Shown here: in pieces, positions 1-18,100 of the stretch
Layout of the letters: every line of letters starts with the position of its first letter
How positions within the stretch are numbered: position 1 is the stretch's first letter
Assembly: GCF_901709675.1 (NCBI RefSeq)
Contig: NC_051106.1
Coordinates: 7,636,001 to 7,700,000, forward strand
Length of the DNA: 64,000 bases
From: Syngnathus acus
Taxonomy: Eukaryota; Chordata; Actinopteri; Syngnathiformes; Syngnathidae
Reading direction: 5' to 3'
Notes under the pieces: model-generated
What the model was told of the DNA's origin: nothing
What the model saw: only the letters and a program-made list of their open reading frames with translations
Database searches by the model: none
Made by a program: the position numbers and the translations under genes

Positions 1-600
1 AGTCAGGCAGGCCACCTCCTTCAAAAAAACCTGTGTCGTGAGTTACCCATAAGTGTATCCCACATTGCATCTTGAAAAGTGCTGAGCAACTATGCTCATT
101 AAAAACAAAATCAAATATGGTTCATTGTGCAGACACAGAAAATGCTTTTCCATTTTTGGCTAAATAAATAATTAAATAAAGAAAGAAACCAGAGCAGTCC
201 ATTTGCCAACTTTGCCCTGGATTCTGTCACCTCAAACCAGGGTAGAGGAGGGGAAGAGGAAAAAACAGAAGGTGGAATATGCTCCCTATTGTAGCCCTTG
301 ATAGGCCACATTAACTGTCAATCAAATTTTCCATCCGCAAAGTTGGATTGTGTGAAGCAACTAGAGACGAAGCGGTTGTTTTTAAAATAAAAGCGATTTT
401 ACCTACGCAACGTCTTCTCAGCGTTTAAAATGATCCTACTTGTATTCATTCTCGTTGAATATGTTGTAAAATCTTCTAAAAGTACTGGTAATATTTTGTG
501 TGTCGAAACTGGCAACTTTTAACCACGATATATAGCTTTTTTTGGTATTGCTCGTCTTTACTCTGAAGGCACATACCGGAAGTAGTATTTGTTATTAATG
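1..600. other. Gene-free left edge
   Basis: I see no coding exon here. The stretch is AT-rich. An ETS-like CGGAAGTAG (578-586) sits just before the GC-richer block that may hold the first exon of fyn. Confidence 0.5.
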
Positions 601-860
601 CTGTCTTGATGCTGTCTCCCCGCCTTCGTCACGGGCGTATGTACGCACGGCAGATCCTGGGGCTCCCGAGTCGGTTGTGACGGGAACCGCTATTCTCTCT
701 CCCTCTTTTTCTGTATCTCGTTTCCGCCTGTTACACTGCCTCTGGGATAAAGGAGGAAAATCCCAGGGACGAAGCCGAATAGTCACTGGCTGGAAACTCC
801 GATGGATTAGTTTTAAATCCCCCCTCTCCACACCACCACCACCACCCCACCTCCTCTCCG
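600..860 (+). other. Candidate 5' noncoding exon and promoter of fyn
   Basis: This block is richer in GC and CpG than its flanks. It starts just after an ETS-like CGGAAGTAG and ends in a pyrimidine/CCACC stretch followed by a strong splice donor (GTAAGC at 861). It has no convincing reading frame. Src-family genes normally have untranslated leader exons well upstream of the first coding exon, which here begins at about 3309. The assignment is inference; a transcript would settle it. Confidence 0.35.
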
Positions 861-1380
861 GTAAGCACGTTTGGTTTATTTTTCTACTCACGAGTTGCAT
901 TTCAATTGCTTGTCAGCTTTTTTGTTTCTCAAATGGGAGCCGCATAGCGCAGAATATAGTCTCTGTTAATGCGAGGTGATGATGTTTTTGCAGTGGGATT
1001 CAGTGGATGGGGGGGCTCTTGTGTTGCAGCAGCTGGGATGGGGATGCACTGCAGTCAGAGCCGCGTTGACCGCACAAACAGCACGCAAGGCCCCCGCAGA
1101 CAGCCTCCTGTTGATTTAGCTGCAAATAATTGCCCCTGATAGCCAATCAAATCTGATTCCTAATCGGGTTATGTGTGTCAAGTGTGTGCAAGGGCGGTCC
1201 GTCCATCTTTAACTGGAATCAAAACAGTGATGATGATGAGGAGGAGGAGGATGACCGGATAGACAGAGCGACATAGCAGAGTAGCAGGAGTGGAAAAAGT
1301 ACACAGTGTGTACTTCAGTAGAAGTCCAGCTATTAAAAGGGTGTGTACTGATTCCAATACTTTATATAAGTAGAAAAGAC

Positions 1381-1433
1381 TCCATCCATCCATCCATCCA
1401 TCCATCCATCCATCCATCCATCCATCCATCCAT
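1381..1433. repeat. (CATC)n tetranucleotide microsatellite
   Basis: About 13 perfect copies of CATC/TCCA lie in the presumed first intron of fyn. The rest of 861-3308 is AT-rich intronic sequence in which I see no gene. Confidence 0.95.
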
Positions 1434-3318
1434 ATTTTCATCTCCAAGCCAAAGCCCTGTCTAATGGAAAAGTGGTGCATTTCTGCCACCTAGTGGTATC
1501 TATAGGCAATTCCATGCATTCATTCACGTATTAAAATAATTCTATGATTTCTTTATCCTCCAAATTATTTTTTCTCATTAAAATACACATTGACTCAACA
1601 CTATGTTTTAATGTTGGTCGTCATGGTGATATTATGGGCTGGCGATGGCCCGCCATCCACAGATTCTGCACTGACTTTGTTAAGAAGGCCCGTTGGGCTC
1701 CATCCTACACATCCACTTTGTGCGAGGCTCAGCTGTGAATTTCTTTTTTATAATAAGCTCTTTTCATGGTCATCACTTTGCAAGAGCAACACTGGCCGGC
1801 ATTGTCCGGCTAATCTTGTAGCCCGGTGAACTGCAGCCATTGTCTTCTTGTTAATACACTGAATGAAGTCGCTTGTCTGACACAAGCAAATATTGTAACT
1901 ATTCGGTGGGGCGGTGTCGCCATAATGGAGGAGATTGTGGAGTCCGGTCAACATGCGGCCCGAGAAATGACGGTTGCATTTTGATTTTGCATTGCGGAAT
2001 TGAATAAGGTCACATGTGACATCAGTGGATTGGGGGTGACCTCAGTCATGTGAGTGCAAAGGGACCCCTACGCTTCAAGCTGACGTTTGCAAAATGACTT
2101 ATGATGACGCAGTTTACAAAGACCACAATACAACACTCGTGTGTTTTTGTCTCTCAATTCAAGGTATGGGGTACTCGTGAAGTACGCCGATACCAGCTAC
2201 CGATACTTAAAGTCTTCTGTTGAATAGGTCACATAAAAATTCAGGCTTATAACCACCACCACAAAATGTAACACCATTATTTGACTCGTTTTGAGCGATG
2301 CATATTGGAAAAATGCAGCTTTGCGTGCGTTAATCTTTTCATCTGTGATTTCCGTGACTGCTGCACCACTTGAAAAAAAGTTTCAGTTTACTACAGTACA
2401 ACAGAAAGACAAGATGTAAGACATGGCAATGCTTTTAAACATGAAACACTCTTCTTGAAACCGCTGCCAGGGACCAAGGGAAGAAAAACTTTTTTTTTGA
2501 TGCTGCGGCAATGTTAAAGAGATTAGTCTCAGTGGCCTCCTCCGCCAAGCTGAACGACGTGCCCGCGGACAGTTACACATCAACGACGCCATAAAACGGA
2601 GGATTTATGAATTACGACAATGGCGGCCATGCAAAAGTGTAAAGGTAATGAGATTCGCAGTGGCATTCTGCACAGTTCCATGCTATTAGCAACATTTCTT
2701 TGCCTTGTTTTTTTTTTACACAGGATTCGACACTATGTGACCCTGACATGACTCGCCGTTTAATTTACGATATTGACCCTGCCGCTTTACTATAAATGGA
2801 CTTGTATCTCGTTACGGCTCCCGGCACTGCGCGCGTATGTGCGCTCGTGCCTAAATTACTGCTTTTTGTTTCAGTGAATTAATTTCCAGTTTAGAACGGT
2901 AAACGGCTTTGCATTGAATATCACAGCACATTTTATGACTTTTCTATCATAGTCTGCCATCCTTGGGCAAATAAATATAAAAGAGTTTCACCCCACAAAA
3001 ATGCAAATGGGTGAAAAAGCAGAATGATGAGGGTGAGAGAGAGAGTCAAGACATTTGCAGGAATTCAGTGTCACCACATTTTGTTCTACTGTGTAATTAG
3101 TTGTGCCGCGTAAAGTCTGGTGTTTAATTTCAACCTAATTGAAAGATTGTTCCGACGACCGGCTCGGAGCCTCCGAGGAAGCCGCTGAAATAATGGAACA
3201 TTGAATCATAATTTCCCCACTGGTGTTGGCAGCTATTCTTTCACTTTGCCCCCCCCCCCGTCCCCGTCCTTTTGCTCATTCCTAATTTTGTTTGTGTGTC
3301 CTCCTCAGAAGCCAGAGA

Positions 3319-8204
<4,886 letters not shown>

Positions 8205-9253
8205 GTGGCTTTTCCACAACTGTCCAGCAGAGGGAGCCAGAAATCTTGCTCGCACCCCACTCACTGTTTAAAAGCTGTCTCCTCACCTCTTCCAAGACAC
8301 ACACAAACACACACACACAGAGGAAAGATGACTATCATGAAGGAGATGGGCCTGCCTTGGATGCAAAAAAAAAAAAAAAAAAAAAAAAAACGACAGGGAG
8401 CTGTGTGACTTGTACAAAGTGTAAATACAAAAATTGCTTGGTTACTTCTTTCTGTTGGTTCCATTCAACATTCTATTTTTTTTTTATATTTTTGGAAAAC
8501 GGTTCTATCAAGTCCCAATGAAAGATAACAGATAAATTAATGTTGATAAAAATGTCAAATGAAAATGTGTTTTTGTCGAATCCCCAGTATAATTGACGCT
8601 CAACATTTTCAATGCACACGCTTGGATAAATTGTTGCAAAAATGTTTTTGAACATGTTGAGATATTTTCTTTGTGTTGTTTTCTACCAGGTTTATTAACA
8701 TTACTACTCCATGTAGTACTGCTACTGCTCTTCCTCATTTTCTCAAGGAACTCCGATGTACTATAAAACCCATTCTTGCCTTTTTCCTCTTTAGTAAGAC
8801 TCTGTAAGGATTTCCCAAACTGGATCCATACCTAAACTTCACAATTTACAATTCAATAGGAATTAACAACACGATGTGCCTGCTCGATGATCAATAACTG
8901 AACCCCAGAATTGTATTTTAGGTCCTTGACGCCAGTTTGGGAAAGCTCGCTGTAAGGAAAATGCCTTCTATTAATTGCCTAGCAAACTCTTCCACCCCGC
9001 ACCAACACAAAGTGCAAATGCAAGCAAAAAAAAAAAAAAGAGAGGGAGGGGAAAAAACTGCCACTCCAAAATTGCCAAACGTGTTCGAGACCAAACATGT
9101 TTACATCTTTTCAGATCTTTTTAAGAGTGGGTGCCTGCGGCGCTTGGGAGCGTTCCATGCCAGCCCTTCCTTGTGTGTGTCTCTTATGTTGCTTTATGTG
9201 TTGTTATAATTTATGGTCTCTGTCTAATTACCTGTAAATGGTTTGAAATTAAA
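8205..9253 (+). other. fyn: fyn 3' untranslated region
   Basis: Begins right after the TGA stop. It contains a CA-rich stretch, an A-run (8366-8390) and a segment shared with a traf3ip2 intron. An ATTAAA-type poly(A) signal lies at 9248-9253 downstream of T/GT-rich sequence, so a UTR of about 1.05 kb is likely. From 9254 to 10022 I see only AT-rich intergenic DNA. Confidence 0.5.
8212..8320 (+). repeat. Copy 1 of a ~100-bp repeat shared with the traf3ip2 intron
   Basis: From AACTGTCCAGCAG onward this aligns by eye with 10982-11085, including CTGTTTAAAA, TCTTCACCTC-like and ACACACAGA-like blocks. It lies a few bases past the fyn stop codon. Confidence 0.75.
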
Positions 9254-10022
9254 AACAACAAAATAATATTGCTCTCCCTGGTGCGTCTTATTATTGCAAA
9301 ACGAATACCGAAATGTCATTTTGTTTTCTTCCCCTCTGGGCTCAACGTCAATCACTCAAAGCAAACGTGACTGAAGCGACCGCAGCCTGTATGCAAATTA
9401 GCGAGAGCGTGTCTACCAGCCACGAGATTAATGACGGATAGCTTTTAATTGATATGAGCAAAGATTTAATTTATTACTGTTTTCGTTGTTTGTGTGGCTA
9501 AAAGGAGCTGAGATTTTGAAAAGCGTGTATGCAACATTTGAGAAACGAACGTTATGGAAAAAGGGAAAATACTTTTGCTGTTATCATTAGCTTAATTATT
9601 ATGTATTTCTTCGTTAAATGGTCCCATACTAAAATAAATATGGCGTAAATGTTTGTCGGATATAAAAACAAGACATTTTTATGGATGTAATTATAATAAC
9701 CATAAATGTAGAGTATTAATCTTGCATTTTAACATTTAATTTAATTAAAAAAACACTTTATATTTTTTTTGCAAACAGGTTCTATGCAGTCATTTTATTT
9801 TTCGCTTCAGTAATCCGTCTTTTATATATTTGACTTTTAGCGCACGTAAAAGGGGTCAGCGGGTCACAATTAGATGGCGGGTTGTCGTATTATAATTGCA
9901 GTTTTGTCTGCATTGTAGCCTTTCTTGACGATCTGGATTAGCGACACACTCAGCCGCTTCGAAACCTGGCATGTGGATTTGGGCGTGGAGAATTTGCATA
10001 AAGCAGCAACACAGGCACGCGC

Positions 10023-11687
10023 ATGCGTGCCAGGAATGCAGCGGATGGCGAGCGAGCTCCGCTGGAATCTGTTTGCGGTGATGTACGAGGTGAACAAAGT
10101 CGGGCGCATTTGACGGATGTCTTCAGACAGGTAAGCAACGTTTGGGAGCAATTTAGTGATTATCGGTGCTGATAAATATTGCCATTGTCAGATTGCAGGA
10201 TGGAAACTGTTGGGAGGAGGAAGTGGAGCAACTTGAACCTCCTTTGCCACTCAAGTCTGAGGATGAGGGTGATGGGACCCAACATTTTTGTCAGCGATGC
10301 CAAAGCCTAGCGCTGCCCTCCCAAAACTGGTAACGAGATCGCAACAAATTTAATACATTTTGCAGTTCTGACTAGTAATAAAGTACAAATCTGTTATGTA
10401 CTTAAAAAGGAGTGGAATGGGGGCTTACAAAGTTTTAGCAAGATTTGAATGTAGTACTTTTGCAACATTTGTCTTTTGTGTCAGGATACAACGTCAGGTG
10501 TCGCCAAGCGTCTCGGTGAACGTGCCGCATTTCTCTGTGCCGCCCGAGGTCAGCGGCGTGACCTTATCGACGACGGCCTCCTCCTCCTCCGCCACTTCGT
10601 CCGCAGCCTCGCATGTGCAACAGAGACGAGGAAGCTTGCCAAATGAGTCGAGTGAGTCGTGTTGTGGTTTGGCATGCGACATCTCTTATTGTGTCACTAC
10701 AGCATAGCAGTCCCATAACTATATAAAGTCTCTCTCCATGTTATGTTAGCTTCTCTTCAACCAGGGGATTGATTGAGACAGAAATAATCAATGCATTTAA
10801 TGAAAGACGATTTTTTTGACTGATTTTGCGCTCAGGAAAAATCTTCATTACCTGCTCCTCGGACTCATCTTGTGAGATGATGGCCTTTGTTGACTTTCTG
10901 TCCAAACATGGCTTCCAAGCTGCGGTTGACGGGCCCCTTACAACCTGGGAGGACACAATTATGAAAGACGTAAGTAGAAAGTTCCCCAACTGTCCAGCAG
11001 GGGGAGACAGACAATCTACTTGCACCCAGGTGGCTGTTTAAAAATCGGTCTCTTCACCTCGACACGCGCACACAGACACACAATTATGGATGACAAAAAT
11101 ACACAAGTTCATAAATGACTGAAAAAATAAACAAGATTGCCATGTTTTAACATTTCCTGCAGCCATCCACGCCCATCATTGTGGCTATCAGTCCGCGCTA
11201 CAAGGCCGACATTGAAGACTGTGCTGTGCACACCCACGGTCTGCACACTAAATACATTTACTCCATGGTAAGACATTAGATAGAAAAAGTCCACACACCC
11301 CTGTTCAAATGCGGGATTTTTGTCATACACTAGATTGGTGCACTTATTTATCTTTTTTACATTTTTTAAAAAGATGCAGCATGAATTTATCCAACAAGGC
11401 AGCTTGAACTTCCGCTTCATACCTGTGCTCTTCCTTAACGCCTCCCAGGTTAGCCAGGTCCTCCTCCACATTATTTTGATTGCCAACATAGCTTGCTTAG
11501 TGTTTGTCCATGCCGTGTCACGGTGCAGAAGGACGTTCCAGGATGGCTTCAGAACACTCGCGTGTACCGCTGGCCGCGTGACACGGACGACCTGTTGTTG
11601 CGACTGCTGAGGGAGGAAAGATTTGTTCCTCCTCCGGTGCATGGGGAGCTCACACTCATCATCACACCTGTGGCTGCCACACCTTAA
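10023..11687 (+). CDS. traf3ip2: TRAF3IP2/Act1-like SEFIR-domain adaptor (short form)
   Basis: Act1 couples IL-17 receptors to TRAF proteins through SEFIR-SEFIR contact in the cytosol. Exons: 10023-10130, 10199-10329, 10485-10651, 10836-10969, 11163-11267, 11374-11448, 11529-11687, all phase-consistent, giving 292 aa. The C-terminal two thirds match the Act1 SEFIR domain: RKIFITCSSD, IIVAISPRYKADIED, HGLHTKYIY, FRFIPVLFLNAS, VPGWLQNTRVY and LLRLLREERFVPPP. The start ATG follows an in-frame stop (9999-10001). The N-terminal part has an acidic WEEEVEQLEPP stretch and a Ser-rich linker. It is far shorter than the human N-terminus (whole protein about 570 aa), so an upstream exon could have been missed. 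The position next to fyn matches human 6q21. SEFIR assignment is firm; the first two exons are less sure. Confidence 0.9.
10982..11085 (+). repeat. Copy 2 of the ~100-bp repeat
   Basis: This copy lies in the traf3ip2 intron that follows exon 10836-10969, starting 12 bp past the donor site. It matches 8212-8320 with scattered mismatches. Both copies carry a CCAGCAGRGGGAG core and a CA-rich tail. Confidence 0.75.
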
Positions 11688-11767
11688 ATCCTACGTCTTA
11701 TATTTAGGCATATAATAATTTTGCAAAATGATTTATAATCTTTTTATACCTTCAAGAAAAAAACAGT

Positions 11768-11773
11768 AATAAA
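11768..11773 (+). promoter_or_regulatory. traf3ip2: Poly(A) signal of the traf3ip2-like gene
   Basis: AATAAA lies 80 bp past the stop codon, followed by T/GT-rich DNA. Between here and 12171 I see no gene, only a CTCF-like motif at 11822-11835. Confidence 0.65.
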
Positions 11774-12171
11774 ACATTTGATTTGCTTTGTCATCTCAGT
11801 TTGTTTGACTATAGTTCTGTCCCACTAGAGGGCGCGCTTTCCTGATAAGTCACTTCACACTCCTCTCCTACACCCCCACTGTTGACCTCCAAAAAAGGTG
11901 TGTGAGAGCTGCCGGGCTAAGAATAACCCGTCAGGGGGGTAAAGTTACATCTTCGTGTTGTGTCCTGTGTTCAAAATCACCGGGCCCACCCCCACCCCGC
12001 TCCCCTCGGTCAATGCCTCCGCACTGGCAGCTCCACATGCACCCGTAAAGTGCACTTGTTCATGCTTTTTATTCATCTTTTTCCTTTTCTTTGAAGAAGT
12101 GATCAGTTATGGAATAAATGACTGGACCGGAATTGATTTCAAAAGGATTGTAACAAGAGAAAGTGATCAAT

Positions 12172-15100
12172 ATGGCTGACGGTAGGATTGATTGACATAA
12201 CTTGTATGTGAGGTCCATCTGCTGAACTTTTAGAAAACTGCCATTTAAAATACATTAAATGGGCTCTTAAATTGACTCACTTTTTAAATGGGGGGGGGGG
12301 GGGGAAAGTCACGCCAGTTGAATAATAATAATAATAAATGTATATTTGATATTAATGGCAGGAACATTATGCAGTAAAACAGTATGACAAGCTCATGAAA
12401 TGTTTTTGAAAAGTGTCTTGTCTTGCACACAACAGTGACAGAAAGTTTCAAATGTGTTGAAGCAGTTGTTGCTATAAATACAAGCTATCATGTATCGTGA
12501 ACATTAGCAAAAGGCTAAGCAGCCCCATGACGCATGGGCTCGAATCTGTATTATTTATAACTCTTTAATCATTTTCAATATAGGAGAGGTAAGCGTTGAA
12601 TAAATCAGTGGATCGTGATCGTGAAGTTTCTTGCCTCAGGGAACTGTGAGTTTATAACCGCAGTGCATTACATTGCTTGAAACAGCGACGTCTAGCGGAT
12701 TTTACGAGTATTGCAACGTTTTGCTCCCAACTTTCCATTTGTTATACACATGAAATTATTCTCCATTATGTAATTATTTTTTAGCTTTATGTTATAATAT
12801 ATCTATGAAGCTACCGTATATTTTGTGGAACAAACTATTTCTATTTTTTTTTTTTGCCACATCAAGGGGCCAATCGCGCCAATGGGCCCCCAGCAGCAGA
12901 AGCAGGTGGCTCCATCAAGTCCAAAGCTATGATGGTGCTGAACAAGCTTCGTGTGTCTGTGGAGCTGCTTGTTGCTCTGGCCGCTCTCTTATGCTGGTTG
13001 ACGGTGGGCGTGGTCATGTTTGACTTTGTGGAGTACAAAGCAGTACCAGGTGAGTTGTCAATAATCTGTCAGAACTGACAGAATATTAATCATATTTTTT
13101 GCATGCTTTTCAAAATTTTGCTCGGTTGCGATGTGCAGACATCCAGCACATCATGTCCGACCCGCTCCAAGCTGCGTATGACGCCGCGGAGGAAGTGTCC
13201 CATCTCGTCAACAAGTTCCAAGGTGACCTCAAAGCTTAGCGTTAGCATCCATCACCTGCTCGGCAGGCTTGTGACATTTCATCTCCTTCCCAGAATGTAC
13301 ACCCGACTTAAGTGACCCCATGTCTGCGGCCACGTACGCCATGGACGAAATAGCCCAAGCCAAAGACAAATTTGTGCAATATTTCTCCGACGAGGAAGGT
13401 GTGGAACCGGAGACTTTCATCTTGAATGTGCAACACTGTTGACGTGTGCAATTGTCCTCCCAAATGCAGACGTCTTCTACCTGAGTTACGTGGATCCGGT
13501 GGTGATTGGCAGAGGACTTTTCCATTCCACCAATGACTTTGTGAGCGGGTTGGCGGCGTCCCTCAGGGACACGTTCTGTGCTGCTGTGGATGTCGTGTTA
13601 TCTTCTATAACACATATCAGTGAAGGTTAGTCAACTGTTGACGATTTGCATTTGTGATGTCTTGGTAAACTCTGACATTTGGTGACTCCACAGTGTTGTG
13701 TTCGGGTAAAATGGACCTGAGCTTCATGGATCCGGTTCCGTGGTGTCGAGGAGTGTTCTCCTGCACCAATGACTTTGTTTGCGGCCTGCTGGGCTCCATT
13801 CAGAAGTTCTTCTGTGGCATCCTGGACTCTGTTCTGGATCTAGTCAAGGGTATTTATATGTCTCTGGAATTTATGATCTAATTTTTTTTTTGCTAGTTCA
13901 AAACTTTGAATGATACCTTGCTTCACAGTTAACTAAAGTTGTTGTTTTTTTTCCACTTTCAGGAAGCGTGGACCTCGGCTTTTTGGACCTCGTAGCGTTT
14001 GGCAGGAACCTCGTCAGTGTTACAAATGACACTGTCCATAAAATGGCAGACGGCCTGCAGGAAGTGATGTCTGTCACAAAGGACAGCGTGGTTGATATAG
14101 TCAACGGTATGTGATTTTCATCCTCACCAATAATAAGATTGTTTGTTTAAGGTTAAGGGATAGACATTTCAGGACTTGAGACTGTTCTGGATCATCAGGT
14201 TCCATATATACATACATAAAATGTCTTGTCAGACCGCTGAACACGTTTGATGCATTATTTTATAATCCAGCGGAGGGAGTGTCCACAAGGGGGCGCAAAT
14301 GCCAGGAAGCATCACATTCATCAAAATACAATGTAATAATTTAAAAATCTGAATTTGACCCACGTCGCTAACCTCTGTAGACATCCAGGAAGCGGTCTAC
14401 TTCAGCCCCTCGGCCGCCCTGAACAGGACCGCCGAAATCGTGGTGGAGCAGTACCAAATGCTTGCCAACGCCATCACCGGGGTCCTCCCCAACGTGACCT
14501 TTGACCCTGCGAAAACAGTTGAAGATGCCATGTTGGAGCTGACCAGCAAGAAGGATTTATTTGTGGCCTACATGTCGGCCATGATTGTGGGCAAGCAAGG
14601 TGTGTTTTAAAATGTTCATATTTACTGTGCAGGTGTACCTAATATAATGAACTGTACAAAAATTGACATTTATTTTATTTTTAGCTCAACCGGTCGCTAT
14701 GCCGCCCGAGGACATCATCCCTGAAAAAGGTTTCTTGTTTATTACAACCCTTCTCTAAATATAAAATGTAAAATTATAATCAATAAAGAAATTCTTAATG
14801 AAGGAATTCTCGATTTAGATGAAAGTGCAGCACCTCACTCCGAGCTGCCGATGGTGAGACGCAAAGGTGAGACTCTAGCTTGTCGTGTGTTATTAAATTA
14901 TGGTTTATTAACACATCTTTTAAAAAAATGCAGGTGAATTTCTGCCACCGTTTGCAAAAGGTAAGACCATATTTTTTTATACAAATACAAAAAGCATTGT
15001 CTATGCAGTGAAACCATGAAAGTAGAACACACACAAAAAAAATCTACTTTCAAGGTTCAACTAAATTTTAAGCATGCAAAGAAAATGTGTATTGATTGCC

Positions 15101-18100
15101 TCTTATTTAACACATTTAAAAAGTGTCCAGTTATATGTTTGTGTTTATGTGTGTACACCAAAGATAACAGTTAAAAGTAGCCTTGGGTGATGTTTCAAAA
15201 GTGAACACACCCCTCTATGATTTTTTTGTGGATCAGACGTGATAATGTGATTTTATGTTTCTCAGTGTCGTGTTTGTTTTTACAAAATCTTGTGTACTTT
15301 GAGAGTGATACACAGCATTGTCCAAGCATCTTGTCTTCGTGTTTTTTTTCGTACGAACGGGATTGCGTCATATTGTCTCAACCATGGGACACTAATGTAA
15401 GCACGTTGATGTGTGTAAAAAAAAAAAAAAAAACATGGCCGCCTGTCTCATTCCACCTCATCCCGCCCGTCAATTTGTGGACTGTGTTTGTGACGTGACG
15501 AGCTGGTGGTGCAGTTGCAGAGGTGACGGTGATGATGCGCTCGGACGAAGACCTGCGAGAAGACAAAAAAGCATCCCAAGGGGAGGGGGAGGAGGAAGCA
15601 GTGGATGATGAAGAGGAAGGACAAGGAGAGGAGGTGAATGAAGAGGATGGTGGGTTGAAAGAGGAGAAGATTGAAGCTGCAGGAGTTGCGTTCAGTGAGG
15701 AGGTTCCTTTAGATGACGAGGAGATGACACCCTTGGATGCTGATGATGATGCAAAAGCGGAGAGCGCAATAGAGGATGAAGAGACTGGAGAGCAGATTGG
15801 AGAAGATGAAGAGTTGACTGCCGCAGTTGGAGATGATGAGAAGGAAAAGAGTGATGACATAACAAGAGATCAGGAGGAGGAGGAGGAGACACCAAACATG
15901 GATGATGAGGAGGAGGAATTAACAACTTCAGCTGATGATGAAGATGATGAGGAGATGGCAACCGTAGATGAGGAACAGGAGGAAGCAAAAGTGGAGATGA
16001 CAGCAATTTTAGATGATGAAGAGGAGAAAATAACTGAAGATGACGATGATGAGAAAATATCTGACGAAGAGGAGGAAGCCCTTCCCAGTGAGGATGATGA
16101 CGACGAAGATGTGGAGACCAAAGAGGAGGAGGAGATATCAACAATCAAGGATGGTGATGAAGATGACAAGAAAACTGAAGACGATTACGGTGATGATGAA
16201 GAAGAGAAAACAATAGCTGATGAAGAGGAGGAGATTCTAACCAAAGATGATCGTGAGGAGGAGGAAACGTCAACATTAGATGAGACAACAGTAGATGAAG
16301 ATGATGAAGATGAGGAGGAGGCGGTGGAAACTGTTGAAGTTGACGAGGAGGAAGATGAAGACGTTGAGAAAACAACCTTTGCTGACGAAGAGGACACAAC
16401 AGTAGATGATCATGACGAGGAGATGGAAATAACAGTAGATGAGGAGGAGGAAGAAGCTGTTGCTGGCGAGGAAGACGTGACTAAAGAGAAGACAACGCCA
16501 GAAGATGATGTGGAGGAAGAAACCACATTAGATGAGGATGAGGGTGAGAAGACAGCAATTCTGGATAAGGAGGAGACAACCATCCCAGATGAGGATGAGG
16601 AGGATGAAGAGGAGGAGGCAGCAACTTTGGAGGAGGACAAACCTTTTGCGCGTGAGGATGACGAAGAGCAAGACCTTCATCATGGCGAGGATGCGGAAGT
16701 TCCTGTTCCTGTTCCTGCACACATGAAATATTCCATCAAACTCCGCCCAGGTACCCGATCCAAAAAAAAAAGTCATTTTCCATTCCATCTTGCACATTTT
16801 TTTTCATGTTCAATCATGAAAATGTTACTGTGTGGTCAAAAATAGTGACATATTTTGTCGTTATTGTGACTTTTGGTTTCTCCCGTTAGCGAGTTATTGC
16901 ATGACTGCTTTGGCACACTTTTACATTGGATGCAACCGACCCAATTTTTTTTTTTTTCTTTTAAATCCAGGTTTTGGGACCGGCAGCGACCATTTATAGT
17001 GTTATTTACAATATTTGGTATTATTTGTATATGGTCGCACAAACCTAAATAAATAAATAAATAAATAATGATTGACTGTGATTATTTTCTATGTTTCAGT
17101 TGTCAAACATGAAACCAAAAAACAGCAGACACCAGCAGTTAAAGTTAAAGGTAATATTGTGATGGCTTTTGTCGATCTCCCACTTTTCCATCCCAACACA
17201 AATGTTCTTTTTATTTTTAATCGGGATTCATATTCCAATATTTATTACTATATGCAGATCTTTTGAAAGAGAAGAAGACAGACGTTAAACATGAGGAATC
17301 GCTCACCAACAAAACCAGTGAGGAAAAACCAGCAGAGAAGCTCAAAGCCATCACAAAACTCCTTAAGAAAAAGACACAAAAATCAAAAGGTAAGTTAAAC
17401 TTTATCAACCCATATTTACAGTATTGTACAATATTTTATATTTACATATTACATATATAATATTTGAAAATATTTACATATCTATATTTTTTGTCTCATT
17501 TTTCAATTCCCCATGCTTAATAATTTGTTTCTCTCACTTTTAGAAGAAACACTGAAGGAGCTGCGAGTAGAAGCAAAGACTCCGGAAAACACAACGGATG
17601 CAAAGAAGCCCTTCATAGTCAAGTTCTCCAAAATCAAAGTGCCAAAAAGGGCCGAGAAAGAGAAAGAAGACTTGAGGAAACCTGCTAAAGAGGAGAAAAA
17701 GGAGGAGGAGACCCTTACTGAGGAAATAAAAGAAGAAATAAAAGATGACAAGAGGGTGATGCCCAAAACTCTCAAAGAAGTCAAAAGACCTTCTAGAAAA
17801 GAGAAGGAAGTCAAAAAACCTCCAAAAGAAGACAAAGAGGTCAAAGAACCTTCTAAGAAAGCCACAAAACCTCCAAAAGAAGTTAAAGAACCTTTAGGAA
17901 AAGAAAAGGAAGTGAAAAAACCTCAGAAAGAAGTAAAGAAACCTCCTGAAGAAGTCAAGGAACCTCACAAAGAAGTCAAAGAGAAGGAGGTAAAGAAACC
18001 TCACAAAGCCGAGAAGGTCGAGGAAATTTTGAAGGAAGACGAAAAACCTCAAAAAGAAGAGGAGGTCAAAGAAACTATGGAGGTAGTCAAGAAACCACCG

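Noticed and set aside
1381-1433. CATC array as a CRISPR-like or coding repeat
   Set aside because: Perfect tetranucleotide microsatellite without spacers; the - strand Met-Asp-Gly-Trp repeat frame is an artefact.
15692-16640. Long Ser/Pro/His-rich frames on the - strand across the acidic trdn exon
   Set aside because: They are the complement of GAT/GAG-rich codons in the true exon, lack splice support and show no family resemblance.
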